Assembly: GCF_000001635.26 (NCBI RefSeq)
Contig: NC_000072.6
Location: forward strand, 38,427,312 to 38,491,311
Reading direction: 5' to 3'
DNA: 64,000 nt
Origin: Mus musculus
Taxonomy: Eukaryota > Chordata > Mammalia > Rodentia > Muridae
The notes below the pieces were generated by a model that did no database searches, was not told the origin of the DNA, and worked only from the letters and a program-made list of their open reading frames with translations. A program made the translations under genes and the position numbers. The stretch's first letter is position 1. Each line of letters opens with the position of its first letter. Shown one piece after another: positions 33,370 to 43,600 of this stretch.

Positions 33370-34090
33370 AATTAGTAATTGTACATATATTATGGGGCCC
33401 AGTGTAACACTGATAATGTCCACATTTTTAGTGACGATCACTAATTAGCCTAGATAATCACCTAGCTATTTTGAAATACAATCAGCGAGTTTCTCCCTCA
33501 CCCCTTTCTGACCTCATCTCAAACCTCTGGTATCTAACATTGTACTCTGTACTTTTATGAATTCAGTATAGAGTCCACATACAAAGGAGAGTGTGTGGTA
33601 TTAGTTTCTCTTTGCTGGCTTATTTTACTTGACATAATGTCTTTTATATATTGAATTGGATTTTCTGGCTTTTTTTCTTCTTAGAAAGGGTCTCACTATC
33701 TAGCTCTGGCGATACTGATACAGATACTGATACAGTGTCTGATACTCACTGTGTAGACCTGACTGGCATTGAGCTCACAGAGATCACCCTACCTCTCTCT
33801 GCCTTCCAGAGAGTGGTATTAAAGCCATGTGCCATCACACCCAGCTCTGGCTTTCTTTTTTAGTGCCAAATAATGTTTCATTTTTATATAAGTAAATGTA
33901 CCACATTTTAATATTCCACACATTTATTGTTGGACACCTAGGCTGCTCCAGTGTTGGCTTTTGCAAATGATGCTGCATTTGCTACAGGAGCATGGCGTAT
34001 CTTTGGCATACTGACATCATCCTCTTTGGGAGTATGCCTCGTAGTGGGATTGCTGGATATGCAGTTAGTATTTAAGGAAGTTGTCAGTAA
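33370..34090. mobile_element. Ancient L1 fragment with B1 inserted
   Basis: agctattttgaaatacaatc, ggcttattttacttgacata, ttgttggacacctaggctgc and gtagtgggattgctggatat follow, in order, an old mammalian L1 3' region. It is split by the B1 at 33670-33845. Confidence 0.62.
33670..33845 (-). mobile_element. B1 SINE with internal 12-bp-unit expansion
   Basis: Reverse B1 in which the usual tgtcctggaac stretch is replaced by about 35 bases (33711-33745) of TGATACAG-containing 12-bp units. Confidence 0.85.
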
Positions 34091-34163
34091 GTGCTGTTCT
34101 TTGACATAAACATGACATAGAATTATAGACAGGAGAGTATATTTGAAACTTTTTTTGCTCTAG

Positions 34164-34301
34164 TATGACGAATTAGTCCCTGCTTCTCTAACAACAAAAT
34201 ATGGAGGCTTCTATATCAACACTGGCACTCTGCAGTTCCGCCAGGCTTCAGACACTGAAGAAGATGATTTCACAGATAACCAAAAGCACAAGCCACCCAA
34301 G
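34164..34301 (+). CDS. Ubn2: Ubn2 exon 4 (residues 208-253), end of HRD
   Basis: 46 codons, phase 0 at both ends, acceptor tttgctctag, donor gtgagt. The product starts Y-D-E-L-V-P-A-S-L-T-T-K-Y-G-G-F-Y-I-N-T-G and L-Q-F-R-Q-A-S-D-T-E-E-D-D, completing the HRD. It then turns into a charged linker (D-N-Q-K-H-K-P-P-K). Ser/Thr followed by acidic residues (S-D-T-E-E-D-D) makes a good casein kinase 2 context, by inference. The intron before it is 8.5 kb. Confidence 0.96.
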
Positions 34302-34554
34302 GTGAGTTTGACATCTCAGTGGTAAGGAAAGCATAGAATTAATATGATATGTCTTCTGTTTTATTTTGTTTATATTTTTGCTGTGCTTGCTAAAAAATTA
34401 GCCCAGGTATTCTTGTATGCTAAATATATGTTCTTATTACTGATTTGTACACCCAGGCCAGAATATTTTTTGATTATTTATTTATTACTATCATTGTATG
34501 TGTATGTATGTGAGTGTGTGGTGAGTATATGTATGTATATGCACTACTCTTGAG

Positions 34555-35095
34555 AGTTGGATTTTTCCTTCCACTGTGAGCTCTGGTAATTGAGTCGGCC
34601 CATCAGGCTTGCGTGCCAAGCACTTCTGCCTGCTGAGCCGTCTTTCTTGCCCAGGATATATTTGTAGCACTGATTGGAACTTGTTACGTACATCAGGCTG
34701 GCCTCAAATTCACAGAAATTTACCTGCTTCTGCCTCCTGAGTGTTGGTATTAAAGACATGTGCCACCATACCTAGCCTTAGGATAGACTTTGAATATTAT
34801 TTGTGCCACAACTATGAACATAAGGAAAAGTAAAAAATACAAACTATTGTTTAGTGAAATTGTACTTAATTATTTGTTTGAAATTATTGATGTGTGGGTA
34901 GGAAGAATAGCTTAATGGTAGAATCATTGCCTCCAAAGGCCCTGGATTTGATCTCTGCATTATTTCAAAGAAACAAAAATCATCCAAACAACCAACCATT
35001 AATCTCAGAATATGGGAGGTTAAAGGCAGGTTGATCTTAATGAGTTTAAAGTCAGCCATGGGTTCAGGGTGAGACCCTGCCTCCAAAAATAAAAC
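34555..35095. mobile_element. Old SINE cluster in intron 4
   Basis: Reverse B3-type head 34555-34653, reverse B1 fragment 34660-34777, and forward B4-type element 34893-35095 (ID-like start aatagcttaatggtagaatc, B1-like end gagaccctgcctcc). Confidence 0.65.
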
Positions 35096-35595
35096 AACAA
35101 AATGGGCAAATAAGAAAGTAGGATTTTCTGTATAAGAACTATTCCTAACTGTTGAGCTTCCTTCAGACCTAATTTGTAACAACTTCTGTTGTTGTACCGT
35201 AGCTGAGAATCGAAGCTTATCCTTAATTGTTCTCTGCTATGGAGTCACAGACTTTATTGTTACCAGAATCACTAACATCCTTACTGAAAACGTCAGCTCT
35301 GAGGTCCCAGTGACCTGAGGCCTAGCCACAGTTAGAAGGCTATCGTGGCTTGCCCACAGCCAGCATGGCCTGGTGGTGAGTGAGAAACTGAGTAAGATGG
35401 AGGACAGTTGAAGAAGGTACCCATTGGTACCCCCTGGCTTCATATGTGTCTGTACTTACACACCTATAGACACATACAGCAGAAACAACAACCACCTAGG
35501 CAGGAGTGTTCACAGACCCCAAGGATCTGTACATTCAGCTGGTAATTCTGACACTTAAAGAACCACTTTAAAACTCCTACCTGTACTGCATTACT

Positions 35596-35632
35596 AGATA
35601 CTGATACAGTGTCTGATACAGTGTATGATACA
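35596..35632 (+). repeat. 12-bp-unit minisatellite next to exon 5 acceptor
   Basis: TGATACAGTGTM units repeated nearly three times, ending 19 bases before the AG. A 24-base stretch (35596-35619) is identical to 33722-33745 in a B1 in intron 3. Confidence 0.9.
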
Positions 35633-35651
35633 GCCTCTTATTATTTTTTAG

Positions 35652-35755
35652 GTTCCCAAAATAAAAGAAGATGATATAGAGGTAAAGAAGCGGAAGCGGA
35701 AAGAGGAAGGGGAAAAAGAAAAGAAGCCAAGGAAAAAAGTACCCAAGCAACTGGG
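35652..35755 (+). CDS. Ubn2: Ubn2 exon 5 (residues 254-288), basic NLS-like segment
   Basis: 104 bases, starts in phase 0 and ends after two bases of a Gly codon. Encodes V-P-K-I-K-E-D-D-I-E-V and then long Lys/Arg clusters (K-K-R-K-R-K, K-E-K-K-P-R-K-K-V-P-K), which look like a bipartite nuclear localisation signal (inference from composition). The acceptor follows a short T-rich tract, and upstream lies a 12-bp minisatellite holding several branch-point-like motifs. Donor gtatgc. Confidence 0.95.
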
Positions 35756-36242
35756 GTATGCTGAATAAGCCTACTAAGAAATTATTACCACAGTGTTCCA
35801 GTATCATCTTGGAAATACATATTTACCACTAATATATTTAGTTATGTTTAATTTGACCTTTGCATGTCATCTTAGAGACTCATGGTGTTTCAGATTACAC
35901 TTACAGATTTTTCATTTGACTGTCTTATTCAATACAGCTTTTTAATCTAAAAGAACCAGTTTAATCCACATGTGTTGTCATAAATCTATAATTCTAGGAC
36001 TTGGGAGGGTGAAGCAGGAGTTCAGGGTATCCTGAGGATGACATATAAGGAGTGTGAGTGTGAATTCCTGTCATTATCCAGATGTTGAAGCTGCTAACGT
36101 GAAAGTATAATTTAATAAGAAACTAAGAAAATAACTTTGTTCTGCCATCTCCCACATGATTCTTTTAATTATTTCACTTATTTACATAGGGGATTAACTT
36201 TTAAAATGACAAAGCCTAACTAATCTTTTTTTTCCTTCACAG
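35756..36242 (+). other. Ubn2 intron 5
   Basis: 487 bases, the shortest intron in the window. Contains one degenerate B1-like fragment near 35962-36050 and otherwise unique AT-rich DNA, ending in a T/C tract. Confidence 0.93.
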
Positions 36243-36732
36243 AGTTGTGGCTCTCAATTCACACAAGTCTGAAAAAAAGAAAAAGCGGTATAAAGATTCC
36301 CTTTCTCTGGCTGCCATGATACGGAAATTTCAAAAAGAGAAGGATGCATTGAAGAAGGAATCTACCCCTAAAGTCCCAGTGACCCCATCATCTTCCTCTC
36401 TGCCTAAGCCCCCTTGTGTCACAACAGCCCTTGGGGATGACATCCCGGACTTAGGTCTGAACAGTGCTGACCCAGACCTCCCTATTTTTGTTAGCACAAA
36501 TGAACATGAACTGTTTCAGGAAGCTGAAAATGCCCTAGAGATGCTAGATGATTTTGACTTTGACAGATTACTGGATGCTACTTCTGACGGAAGTCCCCTC
36601 TCTGAGTCAGGGGGAGAAAATGGAAATACCACCCATCCCACCTTCCCCTCTCAGGTTGTGCCCAAGGTGGTACCTACACTTCCAGAGGGTCTACCCGTGC
36701 TTCTTGAGAAACGCATTGAGGACCTTCGTGTA
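36243..36732 (+). CDS. Ubn2: Ubn2 exon 6 (residues 288-451), acidic/Ser-Pro linker
   Basis: 490 bases, acceptor ttccttcacag, donor GTA|gtaagt. The first base completes Gly288. It begins with a second Lys-rich cluster (S-E-K-K-K-K-R-Y-K-D-S-L-S-L-A-A-M-I-R-K-F-Q), then Ser/Pro-rich sequence. An acidic amphipathic stretch follows (H-E-L-F-Q-E-A-E-N-A-L-E-M-L-D-D-F-D-F-D-R-L-L-D), and the exon ends entering the middle domain (L-P-E-G-L-P-V-L-L-E-K-R-I-E-D-L-R-V). Read-through into intron 6 meets a stop at 36778-36780 after 15 codons, so intron retention would truncate the protein. Confidence 0.95.
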
Positions 36733-36944
36733 GTAAGTGTAATGATGCTTTTGCTTTTTATTTGCTACACAAACTCTTAGTCTGTAGTTTTAAGACAAAA
36801 ACAGCCCACAGTCTCAACTTGCTGTTTTCCATAATCTGTTTTAGATGCTGGCTATGTACATAGATGCATTATGGAAATGTACCTGAAGTTACTTGGTGGA
36901 AGCTATTTTAACATGTAGCTGTTTTATTTTATTATATATTTTTC

Positions 36945-37507
36945 CAATTCCAAGGGATCAAATCCTGGGTTTCATATAACCTAGTCAAGAGTCCTGCCAC
37001 CATGTTGGACAGGAGTGGAGAGAACAGGCATTCTTGTCTTGTTCCTGATTTTTGTGGAAATGCTTTCAGTTTATCTCTTTTTAACATAGTTGGCTGTGGA
37101 TTTGTTGTCTTTTACTACTATTATGTTGAGATCTGTCTCCTGTATCCCTAGTTTCTGAAATTAGAGGCTTTTGCCACCATGCCTGGTCTGTTATTGCTGT
37201 TGCTACATAGTTTTATTTCACTATGGCCAGCTAAAATTAAAGGAATTATTTTAGTTTTCTTTATTTATTGAGATATGTTTTGCATCTCAATATTTTAGAG
37301 TAGGGTTCCATGGACTGCTGAGAATGTATATGATCTAGTGGTTGGATGGAATGTTCTATACATATATATTAGATCCATTTGATCTATGATGTCATTTAAT
37401 TAATTCTCTGTTCATTTTTTATTTATTATGATCCATCTATTGGTGAAAAGGATGGTCAAAATGGGGCATTGAAGCCAGCTACTGATAGAGTGTGTGTGTA
37501 TCTGTGT

Positions 37508-37544
<37 letters not shown>

Positions 37545-38345
37545 TGTGTTTGTGTGTTTTAACTTTACATCTGGAAGTATTTGCTTTGTAGAGGTAAGTG
37601 CATCAAAATTTAGTGCATATATGTTTAAGATTGTAGTGTCTTGATGGATCATTCCCTTGATCAGTATGTGGTGTCCTTATTTTAGTTGGAGAAGTCTGTC
37701 TTCTTGGCATGTCTCTGTCCATCATTGCACTCTAAGGTGGTTTCTGTCTCTGGTGGTGAGGTATGTTTCTTGGAGGTAACAGAGGATAGTGTTTCTTAAT
37801 TCATTTTGCTAGTCTGAGTCTTTGGATTGGAGGGTTAAGACCATTGATGCTTACAGTAGTTATTCTTGAAAGGTATTCCTGTCATTTTGTTGATTTTTAT
37901 TGTGTTTGTTTTTCTTAGTCTTCCTTTGTTATGCTTTCCTGTTACTATTACTTGAATGTGCCAAACTCTTTCTTCAGTCCCAAGTGTTCCTTTAAGGTTT
38001 CCTCTGTGAGGCTGGCTTGGTGATCATAAATTCCCTTAAACTGCCTCTGATTAGTACAGATAAAGCCGCGCTGGCGTCAGTAGTCATCCAGACTTGTAAA
38101 GCGCCTGCCTGCCCGAGCCCTCCTGGCTCTGTAGTATCTAATGGACAACCAGCTGCTGCTCTCAGGCGCCTGGCTTTCTGTCCGACTGTTTTTGTCCTGC
38201 AGCTTTCAATACTCTTTGATTTGGACATTTAGTGTTTTTTGGCTGCTACATGTTGTCTTTTGGTCCTATCTGTTTGATATTCTGTATGCCTTTTGCACTT
38301 TGGTAGGCATTTTTTCTTAGTTTTGTGAATTTTTTTCTCTATGAT
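36945..38345 (-). mobile_element. Antisense L1 ORF2 remnant
   Basis: Read in reverse, blocks correspond in order to L1 reverse-transcriptase and later ORF2 sequence. On the plus strand these are gacaggagtggagagaacag, ggctgtggatttgttgtc, gaatgttctatacatatata, gcatatatgtttaagattgt and ggctggcttggtgatcataa. No open frame remains. It contains a TG microsatellite at about 37510-37545. Identification is from memory of the L1 consensus. Confidence 0.75.
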
Positions 38346-38370
38346 TTTGTTAATAATATTTTCTGTAAAG

Positions 38371-38525
38371 TGGGGGCATGGTGGCATACATCCTTAATCC
38401 TAGTGCTCAAGAGACAGAGACAGGTGGATCTCTGTGAGTTTGAAGTCAGCCTGACCTACGTAGCAACAGGACAGCAAAAGCTACATAATGAGACCCTGTC
38501 TTAAAAGACCAAAAAAATAAAACAA
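38371..38525 (+). mobile_element. B1 SINE, old
   Basis: Forward B1 (ggcatggtggcatacatcct ... gagaccctgtcttaaaag) with an A/C-rich tail. Confidence 0.8.
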
Positions 38526-38671
38526 CAACAAAAACAAACAAATGAAAAATAGCAAGAAAACAGAAGATATTGTGCCTTTGACCTGTGTTTCTTCTTCCAT
38601 GACTGTGATTTATAGGTTTGGTTTGTTTGTCTGTCTTCCTTTTTAAGGATTTTTGTTTTATTGATTTTTTT

Positions 38672-38848
38672 TAAAGATTTATTTATTTATTTATGTGAGT
38701 ACTCCATCGCTGTCTTCAGGCACACCAGAAGAGGGCATCGGATCCCATTACAGATGGTTGTGAGCCACCATGTGGTTGCTGGGAATTGAACTCAGGACCT
38801 CTGGAAGAGCAGTCAGTGCTCTTAACCACTGAGCCATCTCTCCAGCCC
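38672..38848 (-). mobile_element. B2 SINE
   Basis: Reverse full-length B2 beginning with its T-rich tail and ending gagccatctctccagcccct. Confidence 0.93.
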
Positions 38849-39039
38849 CTTGTTTTGTTTTTTAGATTGTGTGTGTATGTGTGGGAGTGGAGTGGGTTGT
38901 ACACATGAGTGTAATGCCTTTGAGGCCAGAGGAGATTTTTCATTCTCCTGGAACTGTAGATAAGGTGAGGCTGGCTTCAAACTTGAAATCTGCCTCCAAA
39001 GTACAGGAAAGAATGCACTTCCTGCCCAGCTATATGTTA

Positions 39040-39250
39040 CTTTTCTATTTGTGTGAAAGTACCTTGACCAAGGCAACTTAAAAAAGAAAATATTTAACTT
39101 GGGCCTTGGAACTTGGGTTCCAGAAAGTTATAGCCTCTGCACATCATGGCAGAAAGCAGCAGGCAGACAGGCATGATGCTGGAGCAGTAGCTGCAGCCAT
39201 AGTAGCTATCCAAGCAGGAAGCACAGAGATCTGTGAGTGGCAGAGGCTCC
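39040..39250 (+). repeat. Second copy of the medium-reiterated repeat
   Basis: gtaccttgaccaaggcaact, catcatggcagaaagcagca and gcaggcagacaggcatgatg match the family at 20980-21350; only the 5' part is present. Confidence 0.6.
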
Positions 39251-39519
39251 TGCTTCACACTCTTCTATTGTGGACGCCTTTCTCTTTACTTTTGCCATTC
39301 TGTGCCTTTGGCCATTTTGATTTGTTATATTTTAGTTTTCCTTAAAGATAAGATATAAGTTGAAGTTTGTAGACCTAATCTGAGTGAGTTGGGGAGATTT
39401 TGTTTATGATTTTTTTTTGTTTGATTGATTGTTTTTAATTGTCCTGGCATTTGAATGCAGGGCTTTGTGCCTGCTAGGCAAGCACTGTATCACTGACTAC
39501 TGCCATAATGCTTTAATTT

Positions 39520-39570
39520 GACCTCCCTCCCTCCGTCCCTCCCTCCATCCCTCCCTCCCTTTCTTCCTTC
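39520..39570. repeat. (CCCT)n-like tract
   Basis: Imperfect CCCT/CCTT repeats. Confidence 0.9.
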
Positions 39571-39843
39571 CTTTCTTTTTTCTTAATTTTCTTGACAATC
39601 TTGTATTTGAAGTACAAGCATTATTTACGTAAGTGGAAAGTGGCTAAATAATTCACAGGAACTCACATCTTGCGAGTAACAGAAGTGACATTTAAGCCTC
39701 AGGAGTCACCTCATCTTCATGCTTTCTCCATTTCCTTTTGCCCTAACCCAAATTGCTTGAGTTTCTTCTAGGCTTTAAAAAGCACTGGTGATGTGACTGG
39801 GCTTTCAAAGATGAAGTTATTAGTAACATTAAGTACTGTTTGA

Positions 39844-40010
39844 AATCTGGGCAGTGATGGCACACACCTTTAATCCCAGCACTTGGGAGGCAGAGGCAGG
39901 TGGATTTCTGAGTTCGAGGCCAGCCTGGTCTACAGAGTGAGTTCCAGGACAGCCAGAGCTGCACAGAGAAACCCTGTCTCGAAAAACCAAAAAATACAAA
40001 CAAACAAAAA
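39844..40010 (+). mobile_element. B1 SINE with target-site duplication
   Basis: Young forward B1. TACTGTTTGA on the left (39834-39843) is repeated on the right (40012-40021). Confidence 0.93.
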
Positions 40011-40552
40011 ATACTGTTTGATTAGCCAAAGCAAAACAAAATAAAAACTGATGCTCTGTTTTGAGTATGCTGTTGCCATTCTCTCAAGGGATAGTAGCCC
40101 AACTGCCTGACTTTCCATACCTCGTAGTTGCAGGCTGGGAGACTAAGGTGCAGCATGACTATGATTTTAAGTTGCCAAGGTAGCACTGCATAGCATACAC
40201 ACTGTCATATAAGCCACCCTTCTTCATACACTCACAAGGTTTTTGTGGGCATGTCCTGGTCTTAAAAGGCTCAGTGATGTCTCATATCAAAAGACAAGCT
40301 GTCAGTAGTAGCCATGACAGGGTCACTACAGCTTTTTTTCCTAAGGCTTTAGTAGGAAATTGCCAATTAGAAGATTCACTAACTGATATGAATTCTTCAT
40401 GTCTTTGAAATATGAGGATGGTGCTTTTTCTTCAAGTGATGAAAATTTATCTTTGGCTTGAACATTTGCATCTGCCTGATAAACACTTTCTTGCTGTTCA
40501 TATTTACTTTGCAATGAATAAATATCCTTTCAGGCTGAACCTTTTGACTTGA

Positions 40553-40554
40553 GT

Positions 40555-40607
<53 letters not shown>

Positions 40608-40610
40608 TCC
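40553..40610. repeat. (TC)n microsatellite
   Basis: TC dinucleotides with a TTTC interruption. Confidence 0.95.
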
Positions 40611-40971
40611 AAGTTTCATTTTCATTCTGGCTTTCTTTGTACATTTCCTCCCTCCACATGCCTAATCTACGTTCTGTCTGAGAAGCAGGTCCTGGAAATT
40701 TGCCTTTTCTACCTAAAGCATGTGAAATTGTCAGATAGGTTGGTAGCGTGGCACAGGTGCCCTGGTGTATCAGCTCTATCCAGTCAGTGTGCTCTCAGAC
40801 TTGAGCTGCGCCTCTGACTTCCTCACTCTGTTGTGCTGTGAGGGATCATGCCGGAGTTTCCACCTTAGAAACTCTTTTGCGTCTCACCTGGTTAAGAGGA
40901 ACTACAATGATGGCAATATTGTCCTCAAACTCATGTAAATAGTTTGTGCTGGTTCCTTGATAATTATCTTG

Positions 40972-41176
40972 GGTTTTTTTTTTTCTTTTAAGATTTATTT
41001 ATTTATGTATATGAGTACATTGTTCGTGTTGTTGTCTTCAGACACACCAGAAGAGTGCATTGGATCACATTACAGATGGTTTGAGCCACCTTGTGGTTGC
41101 TGGAAGCTGAACTCAGGACCTCTGGAAGAGCAGTCAGTAGTAGTACTTTTAACCTCTAAGCCATCTCTCCAGCCCG
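40972..41176 (-). mobile_element. B2 SINE
   Basis: Reverse full-length B2. Imperfect GATAATTAT / GATAACTAT flanks suggest the duplication. Confidence 0.92.
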
Positions 41177-41764
41177 ATAACTATTTTATTCTTAATAAAG
41201 TAGAAGACAGACTACTGCAATAGTTCAGACACTGCACAACTTGCTAACACCTTTGGGGGCATCTTATGTAAGGGTTCTAAGTTTTTGACCACTTAGTTAT
41301 AAGATTGTGGAGGTAGAATACAACATCTGGTTGTTTATGTAGATTCTATATGACAATAAGTAAAAGTATAGACTACAAACTATAAAAGTACAAAACGAGC
41401 TTAAACAGTTCATACACCTATATCATCAAGGACTTTTTATTCTATCAGAAACGAATAATCTTGTTTTTAAAAAATTGTGGCTTGAGGACTGGGAGGTTAG
41501 CTCAGTTGGTGTTTGGGAACTTGTCTAATATATACACGGTGCTGGTTTCACTCAGTACAGAAAAAACAATGTGGGTTGACATATTGGTAGATAAAATCCA
41601 GCAGTTTGAATAATGAAGTAGCATCAAAGACAGGAGCAGAAAGTACTATTGCCTGGCAGGTTTTTTTAGATACATACATATTTGTGACATTGAGTACTGA
41701 GTCTGAGTTTTTGGCTAAATCTACTTCTTAATCACATTAAGGCTTTTAAGATTATAAAGTTTAA

Positions 41765-41860
41765 AGTGGACATAATGGAAAATGCCTGTCAGCCCAGTAC
41801 TCTGGAGTCTGTTTCAGGGGATCACCAAGCTCAAAACTAGCCTGTGCTATATAGGGTCCT
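41765..41860 (+). mobile_element. Old B1-like SINE
   Basis: Forward degenerate element (gcctgtcagcccagtactct ... aactagcctgtgctatatag) whose 3' half is overtaken by a microsatellite. Confidence 0.55.
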
Positions 41861-41865
41861 ATGTC

Positions 41866-41903
<38 letters not shown>

Positions 41904-41930
41904 CGCGCGCTATATAGGGTCCTATGTCTT

Positions 41931-41980
<50 letters not shown>
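41846..41980. repeat. (TG)n/(CG)n/(GA)n microsatellite with 63-bp flank duplication
   Basis: gctatatagggtcctatgtc and the TG tract after it occur at 41846 and again at 41909 (period 63). A CGCG-rich stretch lies between them, and GA repeats run from 41946. Confidence 0.95.
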
Positions 41981-41982
<2 letters not shown>

Positions 41983-42411
41983 ATAATTCTTCTTTATGGG
42001 TTTTTACTTAAAGGAAATATCTGTTCTTTATTTTTATTTTAGACAGTTTGGCAAGCACCATGTATCACAGGATTGACACTCAGTTTTCAGTTTTCACTTT
42101 TTGTGATCTTTGATGATGATTAAGTCTTAAAATAGGCAATGCTAATGTCTTTTCACATTGCTTCTTTTTGAGGATAGTATTTCCCTGTAGTTGTCATTCA
42201 AATGGCCCGTGGGAAGTTGCTTTATTTCAAGTGGTACTATCAATTACATGCGTATCTTTAACTCACTGTGTGCTTTGCTTTTAGCATCTTAGAGATTCTC
42301 TCTGTTTTTAAATGCTCTGTGAAAGAGAGCCTAGCCCTGTTGCCATTTTGATTTTAGCACACGTAACTGATTTTGAATGTCCAAATGCGACATTAATAAG
42401 TCTTTGCTTTT

Positions 42412-42593
42412 TTAAAAAATATTTATTTGTTATGTATACAGTGTTCTATCTGCATGTATGCCTGCAGGCCAGAAGAGGGCACCATACCTCATTATACATG
42501 GTTATATGAGCCACCGTGTTATTACTGGGAATTGAACTCAGGACCTCTGGAAAAACAGATAGTACTCTTAACCTCTGAGCCATCTCTCCAGCC
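42412..42593 (-). mobile_element. B2 SINE
   Basis: Reverse B2, moderately diverged; ends 247 bases before exon 7. Confidence 0.9.
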
Positions 42594-42840
42594 GAAGTTT
42601 CTGCCTTTTAGGCCTTTGAGTCTGTGCTGTTAAAGCCACTGCAGCAAAAATGCATGATAGCCTGTTGGATTTGGATCTCAAATGGCTTTGCCTGACTCTG
42701 GGTCAGAATGTGTGTTATTTCACTGATAATGATTGTTTACTAATTTTTGTTATGTTGTTGTTGCTGTTGTTGTTATTGTTAGACAATTCATGTCAGTATT
42801 GTTGTGAATTATATTGCCTGTTTTTCTTATGTTTCTCTAG

Positions 42841-42911
42841 GCTGCCAAACTTTTTGATGAAGAAGGAAGGAAAAAATTCTTTACACAGGATATGAATAAT
42901 ATTCTTCTGGA
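42841..42911 (+). CDS. Ubn2: Ubn2 exon 7 (residues 452-475), middle domain
   Basis: 71 bases after acceptor gtttctctag, donor gtaagt, ending with two bases of an Asp codon. Encodes A-A-K-L-F-D-E-E-G-R-K-K-F-F-T-Q-D-M-N-N-I-L-L, a helix of the conserved ubinuclein middle domain. At 24 residues, it is easily missed by ORF-based scanning. Confidence 0.95.
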
Positions 42912-42949
42912 GTAAGTGATTTTTAAATCTTTTTCTTTTTAAACCTGTA

Positions 42950-43600
42950 CTAGGAATAAATCTCAATGATAGAATACTTGCCTGGCATTCATGAGGTCCT
43001 AAGTGGAAAGAAAGAAAAGAGAACAGATGACGAATTTTGCAGGCTGCTGAGAATATAGTTAGTAAAGTGCTTGCTTAGCATGCTTGAAACCCGGGATTCG
43101 CATCAGCTGGGTGTGGTGGTACATCTGTAATTCCAGCACTTCAGAAGTGAAGGATGGACAGTTGAAGGCCATCCTCAACTACATTGTGAGTTCAAGGTCA
43201 GCCTGGACTACTCTATCTCAAATAATAAACTAATTAATAAAAGCTTTGCAGAGAGTAGTGATGTATGCCTCTAATCTCAGCACCAAGACACTGAGGCAAA
43301 AGAACTACAAATTTGAGGCTAGCTTGGGATCTAAGTTGAGAGTTGAAGAGATGGATCAGTGGGTAAAATACTTGGTATGCAAGCTTGTTCTTAATTTGAA
43401 TCCTAGAACCCAGATGAAAGGAGAAAACCCACTCCTGGTGTTATCCCTTTAGCTCCACACACTTGACATGCATTCACCCACATCTGCATACATGTACTCC
43501 CACTGTAATAAGTAGGTGGTTGAAGGGCTAAGGATATAGTTCAGCTGGTACAGTTCTTGCCTTTAATTTATAAAGGTCTGGATCAGATTTCCCAGTGCTG
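42950..43600 (+). mobile_element. Cluster of old tRNA-type SINEs
   Basis: ID-like piece 42950-43010, B4-type composite 43040-43232, B1-like 43243-43333, B3-type 43340-43500 and ID-like 43524-43600, all forward and degenerate. Confidence 0.55.

Larger units (their letters stand above)
25661..34163 (+). other. Ubn2 intron 3
   Basis: 8.5 kb. 25661-26310 and 27400-28850 are unique with no recognised feature. Elsewhere it holds SINEs, two ancient L1 stretches, a CA-linked 69-bp duplication and a long TCCC/TTTC tract. 30620-31490 and 32500-33360 are largely unique. Confidence 0.92.
34302..35651 (+). other. Ubn2 intron 4
   Basis: 1.35 kb with a B3-type and B1 fragment, a B4-type SINE, about 400 bases of unique DNA (35100-35590), and a 12-bp minisatellite just before the acceptor. 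Confidence 0.93.
36733..42840 (+). other. Ubn2 intron 6
   Basis: 6.1 kb. An antisense L1 ORF2 remnant fills 36945-38345. Then come B1 and B2 copies, a CT microsatellite, a unique block (40090-40960) with a short antisense frame, and a TG/GA microsatellite with duplicated flank. 41200-41760 and 41990-42400 are unique. Confidence 0.92.

Noticed and set aside
36780..36944. Alternative 3' end of Ubn2 after exon 6
   Set aside because: The stop at 36778-36780 would be reached by intron retention, but no convincing AATAAA with a downstream GU-rich element follows closely.
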